This document shows positions 1 to 7,853 of a stretch of DNA of 64,000 nt, piece after piece; position 1 is the first letter of the stretch, and the number at the start of each line of letters is the position of its first letter. The position numbers and the translations under genes were made by a program. The notes below the pieces were generated by a model. The model saw nothing but the letters and a program-made list of their open reading frames with translations, was not told the origin of the DNA and did no database searches. The stretch spans positions 8,999 through 72,998 of the forward strand of contig CAZSIB010000007.1 in the NCBI GenBank assembly GCA_964607245.1. Direction: 5' to 3'. Source of the stretch: CAZLPZ01 sp964607245 (GTDB lineage Bacteria > Pseudomonadota > Alphaproteobacteria > Micavibrionales > Micavibrionaceae).

Positions 1-1
1 C

Positions 2-487
2 CAAAAAACGGATGAGTTGCTTAAAGATCTGAATAAAGATCAAGTCACGCAATTTGAAAAAATCCGCACGGCCCACGGGACAATCCGCGCCGTTGATGAT
101 GTGCGCGTGTCACTTTCCAGAGCAGTGGAAAGTTGTATTCAAAACAATCCAGATTTGAAAGAACCGATGACGACGCGGCTTCAAGCGTGGAAAAATTTTG
201 TCCTGCCGGTTGTGCGTCAGGGTCAAAATCGCCTTGAAAAAATGATTTTAATGCAGAGTTTTACCCGGCCCTCAACCTTGCGTGGCTATTTAAAAGTATT
301 TGATGACGCGGTGAAATATAAAGAAACGCCCTATACCGAAGTGCCGATCAGCGCAGAAAAAGATTGTAAAGTCCTCATTAAAAACATGGCCGAGAGTGAG
401 GTCGTCATGCATAAACTGATCACCGAAACATTGGGTCTGGATCAACCCTTGACCCAAGAGGACGGGACCGAGGCAAAAAATAAATAA
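2..487 (+). CDS. Hypothetical protein, 5'-truncated by window start
   Basis: This reading frame is already open at base 2, so the true start lies upstream. A TTG at 17 is only an internal candidate. About 160 residues are visible, mostly charged and predicted helical, with no signal peptide, membrane segment or motif I recognise. The C-terminus is polar and acidic. The stop is 5 bases before the glycosyltransferase gene that follows on the same strand, so the two are probably co-transcribed. That context hints at a surface-polysaccharide or envelope link but does not establish it. Function unknown. Confidence 0.6.
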   Translation, partial: QKTDELLKDLNKDQVTQFEKIRTAHGTIRAVDDVRVSLSRAVESCIQNNPDLKEPMTTRLQAWKNFVLPVVRQGQNRLEKMILMQSFTRPSTLRGYLKVFDDAVKYKETPYTEVPISAEKDCKVLIKNMAESEVVMHKLITETLGLDQPLTQEDGTEAKNK

Positions 488-491
488 AACA

Positions 492-1556
492 ATGCGTGTA
501 TTACAAGTCATGGCGGGGGCCGAAGCGGGAGGCGCAGAAACGGCCTTTGTCGATATGGTCGTTGCGCTTTCGGAGGCCGGGATCACACAGCATGTTGTGA
601 CACGCCAAAATAATATTCGTGTGCCGCGTTTGCTTGATGCGGGCATCCCCGTTACAACCTTGCCTTTTGGCAGCAAGATCGATCTTTATACGCCGTGGCG
701 GTTACGTCGTTTGATCAATCATTTTAAACCTGATATTGTCCAAACGTGGATGTCACGCGCCGCAATGCATGTGCCGCCGTGTTCCCCCAAAAATCCGCAT
801 CCGTATTTAAAAATTTGCCGCCTGGGCGGATATTACAAGTTAAAATATTTTAAGGGTGCGGATTATTTTACGACGATCACGCCGGATATTCGGCGGTATT
901 TGATTGATCAAGGGATCTCCCCGGACCGGGTCATTCATATCAATAACTTTGCGGATGTCGATGAACCGCAGCGTGTTTTGAAACGGGCGGATTGGACGAC
1001 GCCCGAGGATGCATTTCTTTTGGTTACATTGGGGCGGCTTCACCGGGCCAAGGCGTTTGACACGTTGCTGCGTGCCTTGGTTCACATCCCGGACGCCTAT
1101 CTTTGGATTGGGGGCGAGGGGCCGGATGCCGGCCTGTTGCAACAACTCGCGACGCAACTGGGCGTTACCGACCGCGTACGGTTTTTGGGGTGGGTGACGG
1201 ACCGCGCGGGGCTTTTACGGGCGGGGGATGTTTGTGTGTTCCCCTCACGTTATGAGCCTTTTGGTACGGTTTTTGTCCAAGCCTGGGCGCAGAAGATTCC
1301 GTTGATCGCGAGCCGCGCTGACGGGCCGCGTCAATATGTACGGGACGGCGTGGATGGGTTGATGTTCGATATTGATGATGTCCCGGGACTTGTGGATTGT
1401 GCCGCGCGCCTGCGCCGAGATCCGGTGCTGATGGAGCACCTACGTACCGCCGGATATGCCCGGTTTACAGGCGAATTCACAAAAGAACGGACGGTTCGCG
1501 CCTATATCGATTTGTATCAGCGTCTCTTGTCGATTGGGGCTGAAAAGGCGGCGTGA
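492..1556 (+). CDS. Glycosyltransferase family 4 protein
   Basis: A 354-residue GT-B fold glycosyltransferase. The N-terminal half carries the acceptor-side Rossmann pattern with a glycine-rich loop near residues 9-15 (GAEAGGAET). The C-terminal half has the GT4 nucleotide-sugar region, with VTLGRLHRAKAFD near residue 175 and an E-x7-E-like stretch around PSRYEPFGTVFVQAWA. GT4 enzymes are retaining and transfer sugar from NDP-sugars, usually at the inner membrane. There is no signal peptide. The gene follows the unknown gene by 5 bases. Its 3' end overlaps the convergent ctaA by 40 bases. Donor and acceptor cannot be told from sequence. It may make lipopolysaccharide or another surface glycan, and it is 20 kb away from the exopolysaccharide locus. 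Confidence 0.85.
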   Translation: MRVLQVMAGAEAGGAETAFVDMVVALSEAGITQHVVTRQNNIRVPRLLDAGIPVTTLPFGSKIDLYTPWRLRRLINHFKPDIVQTWMSRAAMHVPPCSPKNPHPYLKICRLGGYYKLKYFKGADYFTTITPDIRRYLIDQGISPDRVIHINNFADVDEPQRVLKRADWTTPEDAFLLVTLGRLHRAKAFDTLLRALVHIPDAYLWIGGEGPDAGLLQQLATQLGVTDRVRFLGWVTDRAGLLRAGDVCVFPSRYEPFGTVFVQAWAQKIPLIASRADGPRQYVRDGVDGLMFDIDDVPGLVDCAARLRRDPVLMEHLRTAGYARFTGEFTKERTVRAYIDLYQRLLSIGAEKAA

Positions 1557-2566
1557 ACGCCTGCGGTGAGTAAACCTAATAAAAACAACGCGCCACCTTG
1601 GTGCATGATTCCGGCGTAAAGATTCACATTGGAAATTAAGGTTAAAATCCCAAGACCGGCCTGGAGCAAACTCATCACCGCAAGGACAACAAAAAGCCGG
1701 GTTGAGAGATCGATCAGCAGCGCATGAGTCACAAGCGACAAAAGAACGATAATGGATCCAATGGCAAGCCAGCGATGGGTAAATTGAACAGCGGCGTGGT
1801 TCTCAAAGAGGTTAATCCAGGATGGGGTCATGTACCACATTTCCTTAGGCACAAGGTGTCCATCGCCCATGGTTGGAAATTCGTTATAAATGAGCCCGGC
1901 GTCAAGTCCGGCGACAAAGGCGCCCCAGACAAGTGTAAGCGCAATGCAGAACAGGCTGAGGACGCCGTGTGCTCGTAAACACCGGGACGTTCCGCGTATC
2001 GGGTTTAATGCGAGATTGTCTTCTTTTTTGACCGAGAGCGCCATCCAGATGAGGGAGGTATAGAGCAGCAGTGCACAGCCCAAGTGCAGGGCTAGGCGAT
2101 AGTGGCTGACGCTGGGGCGGTCGATGAGCCCGCTTTGGACCATGAACCATCCGATAAAACCCTGCGCGCCGCCCAGGGCCAAAAGGGCGTATAATTTCCA
2201 GGTTAGTCGTGCCGACAGTGTTCCCGAAAACCAAAAAATAATGAAGGGAAATAAAAATACAACGCCAATCAGCCGTCCCCACAGGCGGTGCAGCCATTCC
2301 CAAAAATAAATATGTTTAAATTCACCTAAGGTCATCCCCATGTTCTTTTTTTGGTATTCGGGGGTTTTTTTATAGAGATCAAATTCCTGTTGCCAGGCGG
2401 TGGGGCTGTCGGGGGGCCACGCCCCCATGACGGGTTTCCATTCGGTGATGGATAGGCCGGATTCAGTCAAGCGTGTAGTCGCGCCGATGATACTCATGGT
2501 AAAAATCATGAGGGCGCAGAAAAGAAGCCAGCCCGAGATAAGCCGTGGATGTGTCGTCGAGGTCAT
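1517..2566 (-). CDS. ctaA: Heme A synthase (COX15/CtaA type)
   Basis: An integral membrane enzyme that oxidises the C8 methyl of heme O to a formyl group, giving heme A for aa3-type cytochrome oxidase. The 349-residue product has about eight hydrophobic segments. The motifs are typical of the COX15 group: TRLTESGLSITEWKP after the first membrane helix, EWLHRLWGR near residue 97, and a second histidine pair in the C-terminal half (FTHRWLA, IMHQGGALFL). I start at the ATG at 2566, which places a membrane helix immediately after a short basic N-terminus. The frame extends upstream to 2695 without adding family sequence. Divergent from the ferredoxin reductase gene, with about 55 bases between starts. 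The 3' end overlaps the glycosyltransferase gene tail to tail. Confidence 0.93.
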   Translation of the reverse strand: MTSTTHPRLISGWLLFCALMIFTMSIIGATTRLTESGLSITEWKPVMGAWPPDSPTAWQQEFDLYKKTPEYQKKNMGMTLGEFKHIYFWEWLHRLWGRLIGVVFLFPFIIFWFSGTLSARLTWKLYALLALGGAQGFIGWFMVQSGLIDRPSVSHYRLALHLGCALLLYTSLIWMALSVKKEDNLALNPIRGTSRCLRAHGVLSLFCIALTLVWGAFVAGLDAGLIYNEFPTMGDGHLVPKEMWYMTPSWINLFENHAAVQFTHRWLAIGSIIVLLSLVTHALLIDLSTRLFVVLAVMSLLQAGLGILTLISNVNLYAGIMHQGGALFLLGLLTAGVHAAFSAPIDKRR

Positions 2567-2621
2567 AAAAACGCCGTATTTAGATTTGACTTTTTGTCGA
2601 ATTTCTTTTTTATAGCAGGTT

Positions 2622-3665
2622 ATGGAGACGACAACAGGACAAAATCGCACAGTCGACGTGCTGATCATTGGGGCCGGGCCGGTGGGCCTGTTCACTGTAT
2701 TTGAATTGGGGCTGCTCGATATGCGGGCGGCCTTGGTTGATATTTTGGACCGCCCGGGCGGCCAATGCGCGGAACTTTATCCGGAAAAGCCGATTTATGA
2801 TATTCCCGCCCTTCCGGTGGTCAGTGGTGCCGATTTGACCACGAATCTGATGGCGCAGATCAAACCTTTCGCGCCCCAGTTTTTCCTGGGCCGGATGGCG
2901 CTTTCTTTGACCCGTGGGGCGGAGGGGCTCTACACGGTGACAACAGATCGGGGAGAACACCTGACCGCGCCGGTTGTCATGATTGCCGCGGGCGGCGGCA
3001 GTTTTACCCCCAAAAAACTTCCTTTGCCGAATGTAGAATCCTTTGAGGGGACATCTTTGTTTTACGCGGTACGCGACCGTGCGCGGTTTACCGGGAAACG
3101 CATTGTCGTGGCGGGGGGTGGTGATTCGGCGCTGGATTGGGCGCTTGATTTAACCGAGATTGCCGCGCATGTGACTCTCACGCATCGACGAGATGATTTT
3201 CGTGCAAGTCCGGCCAGTGTGGCCAAGATGCGTGCTTATGTGGAACAGGGGAAAATGGATCTGGTGATTGGCCAACCCTGTGCCCTTGACGGCGCTGCGG
3301 GGCAATTGACATCCGTCACGATTAAATCAGCGGATAGTACATCGTCAAAGACGGTTCATGCCGATGCAATGCTTATTTTTTATGGTCTCACCATGAAACC
3401 GGGGCCGATTGCGGAATTTGGGGTCGGAATGCAAGACGGCTTGGTCGTTGTGGATACAGAAAAATTCGAAACAAACCTGCCGGGTGTGTTTGCGATGGGT
3501 GATATTTGTACCTATCCGGGCAAATTAAAACTGATTCTATCGGGGTTTCATGAAGGGACGCTCGCGGCGCAGGCCGCGTTTAAATACGTCTATCCAGACA
3601 AGAAAATTCGGTTCCAGTATACAACGGCGTCCAGTGATTTGCATGCGAAGCTCGGCGTCTCCTAG
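2622..3665 (+). CDS. Ferredoxin-NADP reductase (thioredoxin-reductase-like type)
   Basis: A 347-residue flavoprotein of the TrxR-like ferredoxin/flavodoxin-NADP+ reductase family. The FAD Rossmann motif GAGPVG is at residues 17-22, followed by the diagnostic RPGGQCAELYPEKPIYDIP. The NADPH-binding motif VVAGGGDSA is at 162-170, and a second FAD-contact motif (GVFAMGDICTYPGK) lies near residue 290. The CxxC pair of true thioredoxin reductases is absent between these regions, which supports the FNR assignment. The family moves electrons between NADPH and ferredoxin in the cytoplasm. It sits opposite ctaA and about 0.9 kb upstream of a [2Fe-2S] ferredoxin gene on the same strand, so it may supply that ferredoxin. 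Confidence 0.93.
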   Translation: METTTGQNRTVDVLIIGAGPVGLFTVFELGLLDMRAALVDILDRPGGQCAELYPEKPIYDIPALPVVSGADLTTNLMAQIKPFAPQFFLGRMALSLTRGAEGLYTVTTDRGEHLTAPVVMIAAGGGSFTPKKLPLPNVESFEGTSLFYAVRDRARFTGKRIVVAGGGDSALDWALDLTEIAAHVTLTHRRDDFRASPASVAKMRAYVEQGKMDLVIGQPCALDGAAGQLTSVTIKSADSTSSKTVHADAMLIFYGLTMKPGPIAEFGVGMQDGLVVVDTEKFETNLPGVFAMGDICTYPGKLKLILSGFHEGTLAAQAAFKYVYPDKKIRFQYTTASSDLHAKLGVS

Positions 3666-3715
3666 AAGTTGGCGCACGGGTGTTTTTATAAAAGAAATCG
3701 TGTTATCTTTACTCT

Positions 3716-4528
3716 ATGGACCGACCGTTTGATATTTTGGATCTCGTGGCGCGCGCATATCGTACATTGTACGACGAACGCGCTTATTTGGTGCGCCTCG
3801 CGGCCGTGCCCGTCTTTATCATTTTGATGAATTTTATTATTGTGTCCCTGGTCTTCCCGGACCTGTCTCCGTTGCGCCGTGGGGTGACCATGATGCCGGC
3901 GCTGGTCGCCGAGGCCTGGATGGTGGCCCAGTTTTTGCGCACATTACTGACCCGCGAACGATGGCCGCTCCGACTGCCTGAAAATTTTTCAGGTCCTATT
4001 CCGCCGGCACTTTTTGCCCGGGCGCGCGGGCTCTTATCGTGTCTGATTTATTATTTACTGGTCAGTGTTGGGGTGAACGTAGTTGCAGGCGTTTTGATGA
4101 CGCTGATGATCCGTGCAAAAGAAAGTGGCGTGCAAGATATTGCGCAAGCGCTGCCCCCGGGCGTCAGCCTGGCGTTTTTCCTCGGGTTGCTGGTGGTGAT
4201 GCTGAATTTTCGGTTGATCTGGATTTATATTGGGTTGGTGGTGAATATGCCAATCCGAATCTATTTACAAGCCACGCGCCGGCCGATTCTGAACTTTCAA
4301 TTACTGGCGCTGTGGTTTGCGACACTGATTCCACCGATGTTTGCATCGTTGATTTTGCTTCGGCCTTTACTTGATATCGGGAGTGGTGAGGATATTCTCT
4401 CGTTCTTGGTTTATCTTGTGACCGCGTTCATCAGTATTGTCGTTCAGATGGTGATTGTGCTTGCCACATCCACCGCGATGACGCTTGCGCTCGCCCCGCT
4501 TCTTTTTAATGGGAAAACAGGGGCCTGA
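3716..4528 (+). CDS. Hypothetical multi-pass inner-membrane protein
   Basis: A 270-residue protein with about six strongly hydrophobic segments, around residues 25-47, 55-75, 105-130, 148-172, 195-220 and 228-262. They are separated by short basic loops. The N-terminus (DRPFDILDLVARAYRTLY) is a cytoplasmic amphipathic stretch. I recognise no catalytic or transport motif and no close family. The gene ends 1 base before the ferredoxin start and lies 50 bases after the ferredoxin reductase stop, so the three probably share a transcript. A role near the membrane-bound heme A or electron-transfer step is conceivable from position alone. Confidence 0.75.
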   Translation: MDRPFDILDLVARAYRTLYDERAYLVRLAAVPVFIILMNFIIVSLVFPDLSPLRRGVTMMPALVAEAWMVAQFLRTLLTRERWPLRLPENFSGPIPPALFARARGLLSCLIYYLLVSVGVNVVAGVLMTLMIRAKESGVQDIAQALPPGVSLAFFLGLLVVMLNFRLIWIYIGLVVNMPIRIYLQATRRPILNFQLLALWFATLIPPMFASLILLRPLLDIGSGEDILSFLVYLVTAFISIVVQMVIVLATSTAMTLALAPLLFNGKTGA

Positions 4529-4529
4529 A

Positions 4530-4865
4530 ATGGCGGATGACGATTTATTTATTGTCGTGACGACACAAGACGGCGCGGTGCATCAGGTGCCGGCCCTTGC
4601 GGGGTGGTCTGTCATGGAAATTATTCGCGATGCGGGATTACCAGGATTAAAAGCCGAGTGTGGCGGTGCATTATCCTGTGCAACATGCCATGTATATATT
4701 GATCCGTCTTGGGTCGTGCGGTTGATGCCGTGCAGGGATGACGAACGCGACATGATCGATGATCACGCGGTGGATCCAAAAGAAAACTCGAGGCTGTCGT
4801 GTCAAATCGTGATGCGCGATGATTTAAACGGGCTTGCCGTAACGATTGCGCCGAACCCGGATTAA
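4530..4865 (+). CDS. [2Fe-2S] ferredoxin, adrenodoxin-like
   Basis: A 111-residue ferredoxin. The cluster ligands follow the vertebrate/ISC-type spacing: Cys44, Cys50 and Cys53 (CGGALSCATC) and a fourth at Cys91 in RLSCQIVM. An acidic surface helix (DDERDMIDDHA) matches the partner-docking helix of adrenodoxins. The ATG at 4530 is chosen because the frame reads upstream into the preceding gene without family sequence. The family carries single electrons to monooxygenases, Fe-S assembly machinery or heme A synthase. No iscSUA genes are beside it here. The 3' end overlaps the convergent histidine kinase gene by 4 bases. Confidence 0.92.
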   Translation: MADDDLFIVVTTQDGAVHQVPALAGWSVMEIIRDAGLPGLKAECGGALSCATCHVYIDPSWVVRLMPCRDDERDMIDDHAVDPKENSRLSCQIVMRDDLNGLAVTIAPNPD

Positions 4866-6748
4866 AGCGCCTCAATTTCATTGCAAACGGCGGTAAAAAT
4901 ATCACGTGCAGCTTTGGTTTTTTGAGGATCAATCAAGCCATTTTTACCATCATTTTGGATTTGATCACACATATCAGCAAGGGCGGTACAGCACGCAAAA
5001 CGCGCTGCCCCTTTTAAACTGTGCGCGGCCTCCATCACATCGTGCGGATCTGTACCGTCGATCCGCGACATCAGGACCTGAGACATGGAGGGAAAACTTT
5101 TTAAAATCTGAATTGTCTCAACCCGCGTGCTTTCAACCCGGTGCATCATCTCAGAAAGATCGATGAGCGGCGTGTTTTTTTGTGGAAGATCATCGGACGG
5201 TGGTGAATCGACGGGCATTTCCGGCAGAGATGTTTCAATCCCCCAGCGTTGCAGCGTGTGACGGAGATGTTGAAAACTCACGGGTTTATTCAAACAATCA
5301 TCAAAACCGCGGCGTAAATAGGCAGCACGGTCGATCAGTTGAATATCCGCCGTTAATAAAATAATGGGGGTATGGGAAGTATGTTCTTGTTTCCGGATTT
5401 GATCGGCCAGGGTATACCCGTCGATTCCTGGCATATGCAGATCGGTGATAATCAACCCATAGCGCGTGGTTTTGATGAGATCGAGCGCGGCCATGCCATC
5501 CACCGCGACATCAATAACAACGCCCATGCGTTCAATTTGGCGTTTGAGGATATCGCGGACAGAGGCGGTATCTTCGACAAGGAGGACGCGTTGCGGGGTA
5601 TTTTCTTTATCAATCCAGTGGCGTCGCGCCACATCCAGAATGGTTTGACCCAGGCCCTTGCGACTCGCGGGTTTGCCCAGATAAATCGCCCCAATAGCTT
5701 TCAGATTTTGGATTAAATCGTCATGCGTATAAAACGTGTACATGACCAACCCCATGCGCGGGAAGGCGCGTGCGATGTCACGCATAAAGTCAATACCGTT
5801 CCCATCTGGAAGAATGTAATCCGTGATCAGGACGTCAAATCGATGATCATCAAGCTGTCGTCGCGCATCCTCGATCGTTGAGATGACAACCGTATCGGCC
5901 CCCATATTGCGGAGCGCACGTTCGATTTCCTGTGCGGCGTTCGGGTGACTTTCAACGGCAAGCACATGGAGCGCAGAAAGATCCACCGAGGGTTCGGTTG
6001 TGTCGTGTGCGGCGTGAAGGCAAGGAATGTCAAGCCAGAACACAGACCCCGCGCCAGGCGTCGAGGTGACGCCGATCTCTCCCCCCATGAGTTTCACCAA
6101 GCGGAAGCAAATCGATAGGCCTAATCCCGTGCCGCCGTAATGGCGTGCGACCGAATTATCGCCTTGGGTAAAGGGTTGAAAAAGCTTTTTCTGGATATCG
6201 GGTTCAATGCCGATGCCGGTGTCCTCGACCTCGATCCGGAGGCGGTTTTGTGTCGAGGTTTCCCCTGCGATGAATTTGAGACGCAGCTCTATTTTCCCTT
6301 GGGCTGTAAATTTTTCTGCATTGCCGATCAGGTTAAATAAAATCTGGCGAAGGCGTTTGGGGTCGCCCAAGACGATCGTTGGGATCGCAGGATCGATTAC
6401 AGCGTTAAAGACAATTGGTTTACGTTGAATCCGCGCGCGCATCGCTTCCATCACCCCTTGGACCAGAGTCCGGAGGGGAACCTCAAGCTGTTCAAGTTCC
6501 AATTTATTCGCGTCAAGCCGGGCGAAGTCCAAAATATCGTCGAGAAGGTCCAGCATCAGCGCCGCCGATCCTTGCGCAGCCTGGATCATGTCGCGCATGT
6601 CTGGATTGGCATTTTCCTGTTCAATCAGTTCCAGCAAGCCGTAAATGGACTGCATGGGCGTGCGCAGCTCATGACTGATGACGGCCAAAAAATTTGCCTT
6701 TTGTTCGGCGAGTGCATCGGATGGTGCAGGGGAGAGAGGTGTCGACAT
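4862..6748 (-). CDS. Hybrid histidine kinase with two receiver domains and Hpt, no sensor domain
   Basis: A 628-residue cytoplasmic phosphorelay protein. Domains in order: HisKA with phospho-acceptor His26 (ISHELRTPMQ); HATPase_c about 110-245, with the N box IGNAEKF, G1 box DTGIGI and G2 box GGTGLGL; first receiver about 258-375, with Asp310 (ITDYILPDG) and Lys359; second receiver about 386-503, with Asp436 (ITDLHMPG) and Lys488; Hpt at the C-terminus, with His576 (AAHSLKGAA). Only about 14 residues precede the HisKA domain, so there is no PAS, HAMP or membrane segment. The first receiver has a weaker acidic pocket (VESHPN) than the second (VEDTAS). It is a complete four-step relay in one chain. 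No output response regulator is adjacent, so its target is unknown. Confidence 0.93.
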   Translation of the reverse strand: MSTPLSPAPSDALAEQKANFLAVISHELRTPMQSIYGLLELIEQENANPDMRDMIQAAQGSAALMLDLLDDILDFARLDANKLELEQLEVPLRTLVQGVMEAMRARIQRKPIVFNAVIDPAIPTIVLGDPKRLRQILFNLIGNAEKFTAQGKIELRLKFIAGETSTQNRLRIEVEDTGIGIEPDIQKKLFQPFTQGDNSVARHYGGTGLGLSICFRLVKLMGGEIGVTSTPGAGSVFWLDIPCLHAAHDTTEPSVDLSALHVLAVESHPNAAQEIERALRNMGADTVVISTIEDARRQLDDHRFDVLITDYILPDGNGIDFMRDIARAFPRMGLVMYTFYTHDDLIQNLKAIGAIYLGKPASRKGLGQTILDVARRHWIDKENTPQRVLLVEDTASVRDILKRQIERMGVVIDVAVDGMAALDLIKTTRYGLIITDLHMPGIDGYTLADQIRKQEHTSHTPIILLTADIQLIDRAAYLRRGFDDCLNKPVSFQHLRHTLQRWGIETSLPEMPVDSPPSDDLPQKNTPLIDLSEMMHRVESTRVETIQILKSFPSMSQVLMSRIDGTDPHDVMEAAHSLKGAARFACCTALADMCDQIQNDGKNGLIDPQKTKAARDIFTAVCNEIEAL

Positions 6749-6831
6749 ATAAACATAACATCCGATATAGAGATAAACGCTTTATTTACAAGAGAATTTC
6801 ACGTACAACCCTAATCCGAAAGGATTAAAAA

Positions 6832-7842
6832 ATGGCTTATAATATTGCGGTAATCGGTGCGGATGGATTGGTGGGGCGTGAAATTCTTACACTGCTCGCT
6901 GAGCGTGCATTTCCCGTGGGTCAGATTTATGCCGTTGCGGCGGGCAAAGCCAGTGGTGGCCAGGTAAGTTTTGGAGATGATGACATAAAATTGTATCCGA
7001 TTGAGGAGATTGATTTTAAAACCATTGACTTGTCGTTCTTCGCCGGGCCGTCCGCGCTTTCCGAGACCTATGCGCGCCGCGCCGCCGCCACGGGTAAGGT
7101 GATCGAGATGAGTGGTCATTTCCGTGGGCAGGCGGATGTGCCCTTGATTGCGGTTGATATCAATGCCGAAAAACTTGTGCAGATGGGGCGGTCCAATCAG
7201 ATTGTGGCGACACCTTGTTCTGCGGCGCTTCAGGTCGCAACGGCCCTTGTGCCCCTTCATACCCAAGCGGGGATTAAGCGCGTGGTGATCTCGACCTATC
7301 AGGCGGTGTCAGAACTTGGAAAAGACGCGATGGATGAGTTGTTTAACCAAACACGCCAAATCTTTATGAACAACACGCCAGAGACGAATGCGCTTCCGAA
7401 ACGCATTGCTTTTAACGTGATTCCACAAGTGGGCGAATTTATGGATGACCGCGCAACGGTCGATGAATGGGGCATGGCCGTTGAACTGAAACAACTTTTG
7501 GTACCGTCCGTGGGTGTTGTCGCACATATGGTTTTTGTGCCTGTTTTCATTGGTCATGGCCACATGGTGAACGTGGAATGTGACTCCGATATGGATGCAC
7601 TTGCTGCGCGGGCGTTGTGGATGAAATCGCCGGGGATTACCCTCATCGATCTTGAAACCGATTTGGGGTATGTCACGCCTGCGGATATTCAAGGCGAAGA
7701 CAGTACTTTCATCAGCCGGACACGCGATGATACCAGTGCGCCCGATGCGATATCCTTTTGGTGTACAGGGGATAATATTCGGAAAGGGGCCGCGCTCAAC
7801 GCGGTGCAGATTGCGGAACGGTGGTTAAAACAAAGTTCTTGA
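6832..7842 (+). CDS. Aspartate-semialdehyde dehydrogenase family protein, divergent active site
   Basis: A 336-residue member of the ASADH family. The N-terminal NADP-binding loop GADGLVGRE, the TYQAVS segment, the AFNVIP block and the C-terminal KGAALNAVQIAE block are all family features. Catalytic Cys129 (ATPCSAA), Gln157, His242 and Arg98 are in place. Two positions I would align to the substrate-binding Arg267 and Lys244 of E. coli ASADH are Phe235 (VFVPVFIGH) and Gln221 (VELKQLL). The usual SGAG after TYQAV is SELG, and there is a one-residue insertion after the catalytic cysteine. It could be the organism's Asd, or a USG-1-like paralogue with altered or lost activity. No lysine or threonine pathway genes are nearby. 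A good ribosome site (GAAAGG) lies before the ATG. Confidence 0.8.
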   Translation: MAYNIAVIGADGLVGREILTLLAERAFPVGQIYAVAAGKASGGQVSFGDDDIKLYPIEEIDFKTIDLSFFAGPSALSETYARRAAATGKVIEMSGHFRGQADVPLIAVDINAEKLVQMGRSNQIVATPCSAALQVATALVPLHTQAGIKRVVISTYQAVSELGKDAMDELFNQTRQIFMNNTPETNALPKRIAFNVIPQVGEFMDDRATVDEWGMAVELKQLLVPSVGVVAHMVFVPVFIGHGHMVNVECDSDMDALAARALWMKSPGITLIDLETDLGYVTPADIQGEDSTFISRTRDDTSAPDAISFWCTGDNIRKGAALNAVQIAERWLKQSS

Positions 7843-7853
7843 TCGGAGACCTG

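Noticed and set aside
5372..5716. Open frame of 114 codons on the plus strand
   Set aside because: Antisense to the receiver domains of the hybrid histidine kinase, whose motifs are intact.
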